Shown one piece after another: positions 17,678 through 26,425 of a stretch of 49,355 bases of DNA; within the stretch, counting starts at the first letter, position 1, and every line of letters starts with the position of its first letter. The stretch is from CAZPMT01 sp964587655 (GTDB taxonomy: Bacteria > Hydrogenedentota > Hydrogenedentia > Hydrogenedentales > SLHB01): positions 1 through 49,355 of the forward strand of contig CAZPMT010000030.1 of the NCBI GenBank assembly GCA_964587655.1. Reading direction: 5' to 3'. The notes below the pieces were generated by a model. It was not told the DNA's origin and searched no databases. It worked only from the letters and a program-made list of their open reading frames with translations. Both the position numbers and the translations under genes were made by a program.

Positions 17678-18439
17678 TTATGCCACCGGAATGAAGAGTG
17701 CCTGCACGGCCGCGCGCGCCTGTTCCGCGAGGAGTTTGCGGTCCGAGCCTGAGATGGGGGTTTCGCCGAAGGTCACGACGGCGTTTAAGCCGCGCTGCCG
17801 CAGTACGCGCCCCCCGTGTGCGCCGAATGAGGCCGTGGTCCACCAAGTGATCCACTCGGAAGCAGGCGGGTCTCCCGGAAGCGCGGCGTAGTGAATCGCG
17901 GCGCAGCGAACGGGAAAACCGTTTTCGGCCGCCGATTCGAAGAGCGCGGTTTTGAAGGGACGTACGTCGTCCCCGCGCGATGTCGTGCTTTCCGGGAACA
18001 TGACGACGCCCTCGCCTCCGGCGATGGTTTGCGCTATCAGGGCGTTGACGCGAAGGGTATCGTTCCGCTTCAGGCGATCGACGAATATGACGTTCATCTG
18101 TTTCGCCAGGAAACCCACGAGCGGCCAGCCGGCCATCTCGCTTTTCGCGACAAACACGCAGCCGAGTTGGCTGGCAAGCGTCAGAACGTCGAGATAAGTG
18201 AGATGGTTGGAAACGAGGAAGAACGGCGCCCTGGGGAGCGGACCGATGACGCTGACGCGCATGCCGAGGATTCGCGCGCACGTGCGCGCCCATCGCTTCA
18301 GTATGAACTGCCTCGCGCGACTGTCCATCCTGGGAAAAGCGAACGTAAACAGGAGCAACACCAGGCGTAGCCCATAGAAACCCAAAGTCGCCGCCAACAA
18401 TGCGGCGACACGCAGCGCGAGCCGAATTACACCTGACAT
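17678..18439 (-). CDS. plsC: 1-acyl-sn-glycerol-3-phosphate acyltransferase (PlsC-like)
   Basis: A 253-residue membrane-associated acyltransferase that adds the second acyl chain in phospholipid synthesis. Two hydrophobic N-terminal segments (VAALLAATLGFYGLRLVLLL) precede the catalytic NHx4D motif SNHLTYLD, the substrate motif FVDRLKRND and the glycerophosphate motif FPESTTSRG. The start at 18439 is chosen because CAAGGAGAAGAG lies directly upstream; ATG 18454 does not have this. It is divergent from the giant beta-helix gene. A related acyltransferase acting on ornithine lipid or another acceptor is possible. Confidence 0.9.
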   Translation of the reverse strand: MSGVIRLALRVAALLAATLGFYGLRLVLLLFTFAFPRMDSRARQFILKRWARTCARILGMRVSVIGPLPRAPFFLVSNHLTYLDVLTLASQLGCVFVAKSEMAGWPLVGFLAKQMNVIFVDRLKRNDTLRVNALIAQTIAGGEGVVMFPESTTSRGDDVRPFKTALFESAAENGFPVRCAAIHYAALPGDPPASEWITWWTTASFGAHGGRVLRQRGLNAVVTFGETPISGSDRKLLAEQARAAVQALFIPVA

Positions 18440-18597
18440 CTCTTCTCCTTGCATGCGGGACCGCGATATTATCGCAAGACTGGAGGGTTGTTGCCACTTC
18501 GATAAGAAGAGACGTTACCAAGGCTGGCTTCTTGTGAATTCATCGAGAGGGTGGCACAATTGGATGCGGCGTTATCGAGCGAAGGAGGGATTGTCTG

Positions 18598-21500
18598 ATG
18601 CTGAACGCGAGGGTATGTGCGATGTTCTTTGGACTTGGCATTCTTGCGAGTTCTATGTGTGCCGGAGCGGGGGAGACTCGTCTGCCGGCGCGCTTCTATA
18701 TCGCGCCGGAGGGAAATGACGCATGGTCCGGAACGTATCCGGCCCCGAACGACGCCAGGACTGACGGGCCGTTCGCGACTCTCGCGCGTGCACGTGACGA
18801 GATCCGAAAGCTCAAGGCCGCGCCAGGGTTGCCGCCGGACGGCGTCCTGGTGATTGTTCGCGGCGGCACGTACTTCCTCGATGCGCCATTCGAACTCGGC
18901 GCGGAGGATTCAGGAACGGCGGAAGCGCGCATATGCTACACGGCGTTTCCCGGAGAGGAGGTCCGTCTTGTCGGCGGGAAGCGCGTGACGGGATTTGCGC
19001 CGGTGACGGATCCCGAGACGCTGAACCGTCTGGACGACTCGGCCCGCGGCAAGGTGCTGTGGGTTGACCTGAAGGCGCTGGGCATCGCCGATTTCGGTCC
19101 GCCGCAGGATGGCGGACTGGAAGTCTTCTTCCGCGACGATCCACAAACGCTGGCGCGCTGGCCGAACGAAGGGTTCGTGCGCATCGTGGATCTTGTAGAA
19201 AACGACGGACACAAGATCCACGGCATTCCTGGCAGCAAGACGGGGAAGTTCTACTACGAAGGAGATCGTCCGCGGCGCTGGGTGAACGAGAAGGACCCGT
19301 GGGTGAATGGGTATTGGTTCTGGGACTGGTCCGAACAGCGGCACCAGATCGAGTCCATCGATACGGAAAAGCGGGTCATATCCGTGGTTCCGCCGTACCA
19401 CGGCTATGGGTATCGCAAGGGCCAGTGGTACTACGCATTCAACCTTCTTGCCGAACTGGATTCGCCGGGAGAGTGGTACGTCGATCGCGATGCGGGCATC
19501 CTGTACTTCTGGCCGCCCGCACCCGTGGACAGCGGCAGCGTCGTCGTTTCGATCCTGCCGAACCTCGTCGTGCTCAAGGATGCGTCCTTTGTGACGCTGA
19601 GCGGGTTCACGCTCGAGGCCGCGCGGCGCACCGCCGTGCAGATAAACGGCGGCAATCACAACGAAGTGGCGCGCTGTGTCATCCGCAACGCCGGCGGCGG
19701 CGGAATCGACGTCTCGGGTGAATCGAACGGCGTGGCCGGCTGCGAGATCTACCGGACGGGCGGTTACGGCATATCGATGAGCGGGGGAGATCGCAACACG
19801 CTCGCGCCGGGCGGTCACTATGCGCTGAACAATCACATCCATGACTATGGCCGCGTGAACCGCATGTATCAGCCGGGCATCTCGATGAACGGCGTGGGGC
19901 TGCGCGCCGCGCACAATCTCATTCATAGCGCGCCGCACATGGCGATCATGTTCGGCGGCAACGAGCACGTTATCGAGTACAACGAGATCCACAATGTCTG
20001 TTTCGAGTCCAACGACGCGGGAGCTATTTATGCCGGGCGCAATTGGACGATGCGTGGAAACGTGATCCGATACAACTATTTCCACGACATCAGCGGGTTC
20101 GAGAACCGGGGCTGCGTGGGCGTGTACCTCGATGACATGTTCGCATCGGCGGCCATCTACGGCAACGTGTTCCACAAGGTGAGGAGCGCGGCCTTCATCG
20201 GCGGCGGACGCGACTGCTCCGTCGAGAACAACATTTTCGTGGACTGCAATCCTGCCCTCCACGTGGATGCGCGGGCGCTCAATTGGGCCGCGTATCACGC
20301 CGACGAGTGGATCAAGGAGGCCAACGAAAAGGGCACCATCTCTGGCATCGCATACAAGGAGCCGCCGTACAGCACGCGATATCCGCAGTTACCGAAGATT
20401 TTCGACGGTGAGCCGAAGGCCCCGGAGGGCAATGTAATCGCGCGCAACATCTGCGTGGGTGGAAAGTGGGATGACATCGAGGAGATAGCGCGGAAGTATC
20501 TCGATCTCAAGGACAACCTGGTAAACGAGGACCCGCATTTCGTCGATCCGGCCAACCTCGACTTTCGTCTGAAGGACGACTCGCCCGCGTTCAAGATTGG
20601 CTTCAAGCCGATCCCGATCGAGGACATCGGGCCATACAAGGGCGATTGCCGGGAAGATCCGTCCTCAGTTCATTTGCGCGAGCAGATCCTGGCGTTTCCC
20701 GAGATCGCCGCGCGGGACAAGTTCAATGCTTCTCTAAGCATCGCGCGGCGATATCGCGAGGAAAACGATTGCGGTCGCGCCCGGCGCCTATTCGAGCAAG
20801 TTTTGAAAGCGAAAGATCCGGATCTTATTGATCGACTGAACCTGGAATTGGAACTTGGCCACCTGGACATGCAGGCGAAGGAATATGCCGCCGCGCGCAA
20901 GCAGTACTCTCAAATCGCGAGAACGCGGCACGCGGCTCCCCATTACAGGAGTATCGCCCAGTTATGCCTTGCCGACAGTTACGAGCGTGAAACGGAACTC
21001 GCGAAGGCGGAGTCGGCCTACGCGGAGGTCGCGTCGTCGCAGGACGCGCCTTCGCATCATCGATGGGAAGCTCGAGAACAGATCCGTGCGATCAAGCGTG
21101 TTCGGGTCGGGCAGCCAGCGCGCGATCCGGCGGAATATCGCGTGAAGCTTCCCGACCGGGTTGAGCCGCGGACGACGTTCTATGTGGCCCCTCAGGGCTC
21201 CGACGCCGATCCGGGCACACTCGAAAAACCTTTCGCAACGTTTCAGCGGGCGCGACAGGAGATCGTCGCGATCAAGACACGGGGCGGATTGCTTCAGGGA
21301 GGTATCGAGGTCCGTTTCCGCGAGGGCGTGTACCGGCTCGCGGAGGGACTGAAGCTCGCTGCGGACGCGTCAGGCTCGAAGGAAACGCCGATTGTATACC
21401 GCGCGCACGAGAAGGAAAGCGTGCGTTTTGTTGGCGGCGTGCAGGTGACAGGGTTCCGCGCGGTTGACGACCCGTCCGTGCTTGCCCGTTTGCCGGAGAC

Positions 21501-23145
21501 GTCTCGCGGAAAAGTGATGATGGCCGATCTGAAAGCGCAGGGCATTACGGACTTCGGATCGCTTGAATTCCGGGGTTTCGCTTGCAAACAGGCGCCGCCC
21601 GCACTCGAGATCTTTTTCGACGGCAAACCGCTGCAGCCCGCAAGGTGGCCAAACGAGGGGTTCGTTCGCACGGGGAACGTCATCGAGCCTGGTTCGATGA
21701 AAGAGAATCGCGGCGCGGTCTTCGAGTACGCGGGAGATCGCCCGTCGCGTTGGCGTCAGGCGCGGGACATTTGGCTTTATGGCTACTGGTATTACGACTG
21801 GGCCGACAACGCCATCGGAGTGGCTTCCATAGATCCGCAGACGCGGCGCATAACGACGTCCCACACAAGCCCGTACGGCATGCAGGCCGGCCAGCCGTAT
21901 TACACGTTCAACCTGCTCGAGGAGATGGACGTGCCGGGCGAGTGGTATCTCGACCGCGAGAATGGGATCCTGTATCTGTTTCCGCCGTCGGATCCCGCCG
22001 CCGCCACGATTGAGATCTCGATGGTGAACGAGCCGCTTGTGCGGATGGATGGCGTGTCCCATGTGACGCTGGATGGACTGACGTTCGAGTTAGGACGGGG
22101 CAACGGCATCGTCATCGACGGCGGCGACCACTGCCTCGTGACCGGATGCACTTTACGAAGGCTCGGCGGCGACGGCGTCGTGATCAACGGCGGCGCGAAC
22201 CACGGAATCTTTGGCTGCGACATGTACACGCTCGGACGCGGCGGCGCCGTGATCAGCGGCGGAGATCGGAAGACGCTCGTCCCGGGAGGGCACTTCATCG
22301 AGAACTGCCACGTGCGCGGTTTCTCGCGCATCGACCGCACCTACACGCCTGCCGTGCTCATGAACGGTTGTGGGAACCGGATCGCGCACAACGAGTTCCA
22401 CGACACGCCGTGTCACGCGATCCGCCTCGAGGGCAATGACCACATCGTCGAGTTCAACGACATCCATGACGTGGTCCGCGAGTCCGACGATCAGGGCGGA
22501 CTCGACATGTTCTACAATCCCACGTACCGCGGCAACGTCTTCCGCTACAACTACTGGCACGACATCGGCAGCGGACGCGCCTGCGGCCAGGCGGGCATCC
22601 GCCTCGATGACGCCATCAGCGGAACGCTCATCTACGGCAACGTGTTTCGCCGTTGTTCGTTCAGCCAGTTCGGCGGCGTTCAGATCCACGGCGGCAAGGA
22701 CAACTGGGTTGACAACAATATCTTCGTGGACTGCAAGTTCGCCGTCAGTTTTTCGTCATGGGGTGCGAAACGCTGGAGTGATTTTCTCGCGAGCGATGCG
22801 GTAAAGCAGTTGCTTGAGGAAGTGGATATCGCAAAGCCGCCATACAGCGACCGCTATCCGGAACTCAGCCGGTTGTCCGAAGACCCCGACGTAAACATGA
22901 TCTGGCGGAACCTGCTCTACAACTGCGGCGCCCTCTTCACGCGGGATCGCGGAATCCAGGTTGTCGCGGACAACTACCTCGCGGAAAAAGACCCCGGATT
23001 CATCGACGCAACGGCTGGTGATTTCCGGCTCAAGAAGGGCGCAACCGCCTTCGACAAACTTGGCTTGCGCCCCATTCCCTTTGAGGAGATCGGCCTTTAC
23101 GAACACCCTCTCCGCGCCTCTTGGCCCGTCGAGAAACCACGGTAG
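18598..23145 (+). CDS. Giant secreted protein: GH141-like beta-helix, TPR-like linker, second GH141-like beta-helix
   Basis: A 1515-residue exported protein with a signal peptide (MFFGLGILASSMCAGAG). Two homologous modules begin at about residue 33 (FYIAPEGNDAWSGTYP) and 860 (TFYVAPQGSDADPGTLEKPF). Each contains PFATLARAR/PFATFQRAR, a GG-rich entry motif (VRLVGGKRVTGF, VRFVGGVQVTGF), LARWPNEGFVRI/PARWPNEGFVRT, GEWYVDRDAGILYFWPP/GEWYLDRENGILYLFPP, and a right-handed beta-helix with many GG-N-V/I turns. This order resembles GH141 (fucosidase/xylanase) proteins. Residues about 700-840 are helical with TPR-like repeats (CGRARRLFEQVLKAKD, YAAARKQYSQIAR, LAKAESAYAEVAS). The ATG follows GGAGGG. Likely role: degradation of complex polysaccharide outside the cytoplasm; substrate unknown. 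Confidence 0.85.
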   Translation: MLNARVCAMFFGLGILASSMCAGAGETRLPARFYIAPEGNDAWSGTYPAPNDARTDGPFATLARARDEIRKLKAAPGLPPDGVLVIVRGGTYFLDAPFELGAEDSGTAEARICYTAFPGEEVRLVGGKRVTGFAPVTDPETLNRLDDSARGKVLWVDLKALGIADFGPPQDGGLEVFFRDDPQTLARWPNEGFVRIVDLVENDGHKIHGIPGSKTGKFYYEGDRPRRWVNEKDPWVNGYWFWDWSEQRHQIESIDTEKRVISVVPPYHGYGYRKGQWYYAFNLLAELDSPGEWYVDRDAGILYFWPPAPVDSGSVVVSILPNLVVLKDASFVTLSGFTLEAARRTAVQINGGNHNEVARCVIRNAGGGGIDVSGESNGVAGCEIYRTGGYGISMSGGDRNTLAPGGHYALNNHIHDYGRVNRMYQPGISMNGVGLRAAHNLIHSAPHMAIMFGGNEHVIEYNEIHNVCFESNDAGAIYAGRNWTMRGNVIRYNYFHDISGFENRGCVGVYLDDMFASAAIYGNVFHKVRSAAFIGGGRDCSVENNIFVDCNPALHVDARALNWAAYHADEWIKEANEKGTISGIAYKEPPYSTRYPQLPKIFDGEPKAPEGNVIARNICVGGKWDDIEEIARKYLDLKDNLVNEDPHFVDPANLDFRLKDDSPAFKIGFKPIPIEDIGPYKGDCREDPSSVHLREQILAFPEIAARDKFNASLSIARRYREENDCGRARRLFEQVLKAKDPDLIDRLNLELELGHLDMQAKEYAAARKQYSQIARTRHAAPHYRSIAQLCLADSYERETELAKAESAYAEVASSQDAPSHHRWEAREQIRAIKRVRVGQPARDPAEYRVKLPDRVEPRTTFYVAPQGSDADPGTLEKPFATFQRARQEIVAIKTRGGLLQGGIEVRFREGVYRLAEGLKLAADASGSKETPIVYRAHEKESVRFVGGVQVTGFRAVDDPSVLARLPETSRGKVMMADLKAQGITDFGSLEFRGFACKQAPPALEIFFDGKPLQPARWPNEGFVRTGNVIEPGSMKENRGAVFEYAGDRPSRWRQARDIWLYGYWYYDWADNAIGVASIDPQTRRITTSHTSPYGMQAGQPYYTFNLLEEMDVPGEWYLDRENGILYLFPPSDPAAATIEISMVNEPLVRMDGVSHVTLDGLTFELGRGNGIVIDGGDHCLVTGCTLRRLGGDGVVINGGANHGIFGCDMYTLGRGGAVISGGDRKTLVPGGHFIENCHVRGFSRIDRTYTPAVLMNGCGNRIAHNEFHDTPCHAIRLEGNDHIVEFNDIHDVVRESDDQGGLDMFYNPTYRGNVFRYNYWHDIGSGRACGQAGIRLDDAISGTLIYGNVFRRCSFSQFGGVQIHGGKDNWVDNNIFVDCKFAVSFSSWGAKRWSDFLASDAVKQLLEEVDIAKPPYSDRYPELSRLSEDPDVNMIWRNLLYNCGALFTRDRGIQVVADNYLAEKDPGFIDATAGDFRLKKGATAFDKLGLRPIPFEEIGLYEHPLRASWPVEKPR

Positions 23146-23172
23146 AGCGGCCCCATGGCTGCGGCAGCGAGG

Positions 23173-23961
23173 TTACATGCGCAGATCGCATGGGATATGA
23201 TCCGCTTGCTTGACGATCTGGAACCGGAACATCTCCACGCAATCGGTTCGTCTGATCTGGAGCATGTTCCCTTGCTTGTCGATGAGAGCCCAACCTCCAT
23301 CAAGAATTTCCTTCCAGGGCGCTCCATCAACAGTCTGCTCGTGAGAACCCGTTGCAGAGATGACAACCGCCGGACAACCTATCTCTCTGGCCCGTAGGGC
23401 GACTTCCTGTGCCCAGATGTCCCCGGCGAGTTGCTGGTTTCGCTCCGGTTGAGCGGGTACAACCGTCCGGCCTACGGCAAACGGCACGATCAAGAGTTGT
23501 GGTATCCCGCGGCGAAGCTCCTCAGCCACTTCGGGAAAACGGCTTTCGGCGCAGACCATGACGCCGGCCCGGAGTCCAAAGAAGTCGTGGACCTCGGCCC
23601 GTGCCCCAAGACTTATCGGGCAGCGAGGCGTCTGCCATCGAGTCTTGCGGTGCACCCCGAACGATCCGTCCGGGTTGAATAGAACGTAGCTGGAGTAGAG
23701 AGCGTTGCCGTACACTTCGCCGATCCCGACTCCAATCCCGACCGAGCGCTTCTGGGCGATCTCCCGGATTACACCGACCTCAGGACCTTCCAGACTCACC
23801 GGGACTTCGTGGTAGTGCCCGATTGTCAGTTCCGGGAAAAGGACCATCTGCGCGCCTTCGTTTGCCGCACGATCAATCCACCCGATTACCCGAGGGAGGA
23901 CTGTCTGCTGAGGTTCGTGACACCCATCCATTGTGATGAGCGCCGCCGTAATGGATTGCAT
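23173..23961 (-). CDS. Carbon-nitrogen hydrolase (nitrilase superfamily)
   Basis: A 262-residue amidase-type enzyme. The catalytic triad is visible: Glu44 in LFPELTIGHY, Lys106 in GVHRKTRWQ and Cys137 in GVMVCAESRFPE. The family hydrolyses C-N bonds in amides, nitriles or carbamoyl compounds; the substrate cannot be read from sequence. The ATG at 23961 gives a start (MQSITAALITMDGC) typical of the fold; the open frame extends to 24297 but upstream codons look non-coding. It converges with the giant beta-helix gene and diverges from the por operon. Confidence 0.9.
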   Translation of the reverse strand: MQSITAALITMDGCHEPQQTVLPRVIGWIDRAANEGAQMVLFPELTIGHYHEVPVSLEGPEVGVIREIAQKRSVGIGVGIGEVYGNALYSSYVLFNPDGSFGVHRKTRWQTPRCPISLGARAEVHDFFGLRAGVMVCAESRFPEVAEELRRGIPQLLIVPFAVGRTVVPAQPERNQQLAGDIWAQEVALRAREIGCPAVVISATGSHEQTVDGAPWKEILDGGWALIDKQGNMLQIRRTDCVEMFRFQIVKQADHIPCDLRM

Positions 23962-24128
23962 GTCAACACCCCCACTCGGGCCACGCCGTCTGCTTCGGAC
24001 TCTGCGATCGGGTTCGGCTCTTACCAACGGAAAAGACCGCAAATCGTTACTATCGTAAGCCCCCGCGCCGCGCCAATCAAAGGGAACACGTCGGGAACGC
24101 ATCGGGAACGCATCGAGACGGCGATAAC

Positions 24129-24157
24129 TTGGCTGGCGGGGCCGCATATGGCATAAT
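24129..24157 (+). promoter_or_regulatory. Promoter candidate for the por operon
   Basis: TTGGCT at 24129 and CATAAT at 24152, separated by 17 bases, upstream of the gamma subunit gene. The predicted transcript start falls inside the inverted repeat at 24160. Confidence 0.45.
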
Positions 24158-24159
24158 CG

Positions 24160-24185
24160 TTTGTTCAACCGGGTGGGTTGACAAA
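24160..24185. promoter_or_regulatory. Operator-like inverted repeat before porC
   Basis: TTTGTTCAACC (24160-24170) and GGTTGACAAA (24176-24185) are inverted with one extra T in the left arm. It lies just downstream of the -10 box, where a repressor could act. It also vaguely resembles the 29-base palindrome (GTTTGTC/GACAAA), so a decayed copy is an alternative. Confidence 0.35.
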
Positions 24186-24198
24186 TCAGGAAGGTGAA

Positions 24199-24801
24199 GT
24201 GACGTTGTCTGCGGCGTTGAGGGCTGGAGTATCCGAGATTCGCTGGCATGGCCGGGGGGGACAGGGGGCCATGTCGAGCGCGCAATTGCTCGCGCATGCG
24301 GCGTATCTCGCGGGCTATCGCGGTGTTACGTCAGCGCCGACGTTCGGCGCGGAGAGGCGCGGAGCGCCTGTCACTGCCTCGACGCGACTGTCCACGGAGC
24401 CTTTGCGCATGTTTTCGCAGATCGTGAACCCGGACGTTGTTATTGTGCTCGACGATACGCTGCTGGAATGTGCGGATGCCACGGCGGGGTTAAAGGAAGG
24501 AGGATGGTTGTTGATAAACAGCCATCTTGGACCGGACGCATTTGCGTCCGGCGTCCGATTCCGGGTTGCGACCGCCGACGCCACGCGCATCGCGACGGAC
24601 GTCGGCTTGATCGTGGCGGGATCGGTCATTGTGAACACGGCAATGCTGGGTGCATTCGCGCGCGCGACGAGCCTGGTTTCGCTGGAAGACGTGAGGCGTT
24701 CGATCTCTGCGAAGTACTCGGTCGCGCTTGCGCAGAAGAACTTCGAGGCGGCGCGCATTACATACGAACTCACACTAATAACGAAGGCCACGTTAAAGTA
24801 G
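24199..24801 (+). CDS. porC: 2-oxoacid:ferredoxin oxidoreductase, gamma subunit
   Basis: About 200 residues. The gamma subunit of a four-subunit pyruvate/2-oxoacid:ferredoxin oxidoreductase. Family motifs are IRWHGRGGQGAMSSAQLLAHAA, FGAERRGAPVTASTRLS, NPDVVIVLDDTLLE and VIVNTAMLGAFAR. GTG at 24199 is preferred because AGGAAGG lies six bases upstream; TTG at 24178 is an alternative. First gene of gamma-delta-alpha-beta. The complex oxidatively decarboxylates a 2-oxoacid to an acyl-CoA and reduces ferredoxin, in the cytoplasm, usually under anaerobic conditions. (In the first motif the two halves join as RGGQG.). Confidence 0.92.
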   Translation: MTLSAALRAGVSEIRWHGRGGQGAMSSAQLLAHAAYLAGYRGVTSAPTFGAERRGAPVTASTRLSTEPLRMFSQIVNPDVVIVLDDTLLECADATAGLKEGGWLLINSHLGPDAFASGVRFRVATADATRIATDVGLIVAGSVIVNTAMLGAFARATSLVSLEDVRRSISAKYSVALAQKNFEAARITYELTLITKATLK

Positions 24802-24808
24802 GTAGCCC

Positions 24809-25147
24809 ATGGGCACAAAGGACTGCAAACAAATATCCGCGATGGCCTCCCCGAGCAAGGGCGAGGCGGGAAAGACGGGCCAATGGCGCACGCAGCGACC
24901 CGTCATCGACCATTCGAAGTGCATTCCGGAGAAGAATCGTGCGCCACAGTTTGTCAAGCCAGGACAAACTGTGGGGTGTTTTCACTGCTGGATGTACTGC
25001 CCCGAGGCGGTGATCGAGAAGAAGATCCCGATCGAGATCGACCTGACGTACTGCAAGGGCTGTGGGATCTGCGCGGAGGAATGCGTTTCGGGCGCAATCA
25101 CGATGGCGCCGGAGTCCGACGTGACGCCTCATGGGGATTCCAAGTAG
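24809..25147 (+). CDS. porD: 2-oxoacid:ferredoxin oxidoreductase, delta subunit (2x 4Fe-4S) with palindrome insert
   Basis: A 112-residue bacterial-type ferredoxin subunit passing electrons to ferredoxin. The lead-in QWRTQRPVIDHSKC is typical. Cluster 2 is normal: Cys82, 85, 88, 92 in YCKGCGICAEEC. Cluster 1 should be CxxCxxCxxxCP but reads Cys38, then 18 residues, then Cys57, Cys60 and Cys64 (GCFHCWMYCPE). The extra residues (IPEKNRAPQFVKPGQTVG) include PQFVKPGQTV encoded by a 29-base palindrome, so the element lies inside the cluster-binding loop. All eight cysteines remain, so both clusters could still assemble. It lies 7 bases after porC and 12 before porA. Confidence 0.92.
   Translation: MGTKDCKQISAMASPSKGEAGKTGQWRTQRPVIDHSKCIPEKNRAPQFVKPGQTVGCFHCWMYCPEAVIEKKIPIEIDLTYCKGCGICAEECVSGAITMAPESDVTPHGDSK
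24945..24973 (+). repeat. 29-base palindromic element, copy C (in porD)
   Basis: Perfect arms CACAGTTTGTC and GACAAACTGTG around loop AAGCCAG. Read as QFVKPGQTV between the first and second cysteines of the first 4Fe-4S motif. Confidence 0.95.
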
Positions 25148-25159
25148 AAAGGAACGACG

Positions 25160-26380
25160 TTGGCGGTTCACACGCAAGACGAGGCGCTTATCATAACAGG
25201 CAACGAGGCGATGGCGCTCGGGGCGAAGCTGTGCCGCGTCCAAGTGGTGGCGGCGTACCCGATCACCCCGCAGTCGCCCGTGACCGAAATGCTGTCGCAG
25301 TACGTGGAGAGCGGCGAACTCGAGGCGGAGTACGTGACCGTCGAGAGCGAACACAGCGCGATGTCGGTGTGCATCGGGGCGTCGACGGTGGGCGCGCGCG
25401 CGTTCACGGCCACGAGCGCCAACGGGCTTGCGTACATGTGCGAGCAGATCCACTGGGCGGCGGGCGCCCGGCTTCCGATCGTGATGGGCTGCGTCAACCG
25501 CGCGATGGCCGCGCCGTGGAACGTCCTGAACGATCAACAGGATTCGATGTCGCAGCGTGACGCGGGTTGGATCCAGATCTTCGCGCGGAACAACCAGGAG
25601 ATCCTGGACACGGTGATCCAGGGGTACAGGATTGCAGAGTCGCTATATGTACCGGTCATGGTCTGCTACGACGGCTACATTCTTTCGCATACCGTCATGC
25701 CGGTCGAGGCGCCGTCGCAGGAGGACGTGGATCGGTTCCTTCCGCCGTACAAGCCCCACACGATTCTGGATCCCGCGGAGCCGTTGAACCTGAACCAGGT
25801 AACACTCGCGGACCCGCGCCTGAATGCCGATGGTGAACTGTGCCACGGCTATCTCGAGCTGCGCTACCTTCTCGAACAGGCGTTGGAAGGCGCCCGCGAG
25901 ACGATTGTGGCCGTCGATGAGGCGTTCGGCGAAAAGTTCGGACGGCAGTGGGGCGGAATGGCGTGGACGTACAAGTCCGATGACGCGGAAGTGCTGCTTG
26001 TGGCCGCGGGCAGCCTCGCGAGCGAGGCAACCGTGGCCGTCGACGAACTCCGGGAGAAAGGCTGCAAGGCCGGCGTCCTCGGCGTGCGTGTGTATCGCCC
26101 CTTCCCGAAGGCGGAGATGATCCATGAGACGCGGAACGCAAAACTTCTCGCGGTTTTCGACAAGAGCCTGAGCTATGGGAATGAAGGTCCTATCTGCGGC
26201 GACCTCAAGGCGGCCCTGTATGGAAGCGAGTCGGTCCCGACCGTACACGGCTATATCGCGGGTCTCGGCGGACGCGATGTCAAGGCGTGCGAATTGGCCG
26301 AGGCGGTGCGGCGGAGTCTGCAACATCTCGCATCGGGTCATGCGACTAAGGAAACCGAATGGATCAACTGCCAGATCTGA
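25160..26380 (+). CDS. porA: 2-oxoacid:ferredoxin oxidoreductase, alpha subunit
   Basis: A 406-residue alpha subunit. Motifs: ITGNEAMALGAKL, VVAAYPITPQSPVTEMLSQY, VTVESEHSAMSVCIGAS, FTATSANGLAYMCEQIHWAA, LPIVMGCVNRAMAAPWN and RDAGWIQIFARNNQE. The C-terminal half shows VLGVRVYRPFPKAEM and VFDKSLSYGNEGP. The conserved YPITPQSP loop contributes to thiamine diphosphate and substrate binding. The start is TTG with AAAGGAACG upstream. It sits between delta and beta in the usual order. Pyruvate is the likeliest substrate, but 2-oxoisovalerate-type enzymes look similar. Confidence 0.94.
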   Translation: MAVHTQDEALIITGNEAMALGAKLCRVQVVAAYPITPQSPVTEMLSQYVESGELEAEYVTVESEHSAMSVCIGASTVGARAFTATSANGLAYMCEQIHWAAGARLPIVMGCVNRAMAAPWNVLNDQQDSMSQRDAGWIQIFARNNQEILDTVIQGYRIAESLYVPVMVCYDGYILSHTVMPVEAPSQEDVDRFLPPYKPHTILDPAEPLNLNQVTLADPRLNADGELCHGYLELRYLLEQALEGARETIVAVDEAFGEKFGRQWGGMAWTYKSDDAEVLLVAAGSLASEATVAVDELREKGCKAGVLGVRVYRPFPKAEMIHETRNAKLLAVFDKSLSYGNEGPICGDLKAALYGSESVPTVHGYIAGLGGRDVKACELAEAVRRSLQHLASGHATKETEWINCQI

Positions 26381-26425
26381 TTCTCTGCGGGGTCTGCGCG
26401 AGATTTTGGGTTATCGAGGTACATC

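Noticed and set aside
18910..20298. Minus-strand open frame inside the giant beta-helix gene
   Set aside because: Low-complexity antisense translation; the plus-strand frame is continuous and conserved between the two modules.
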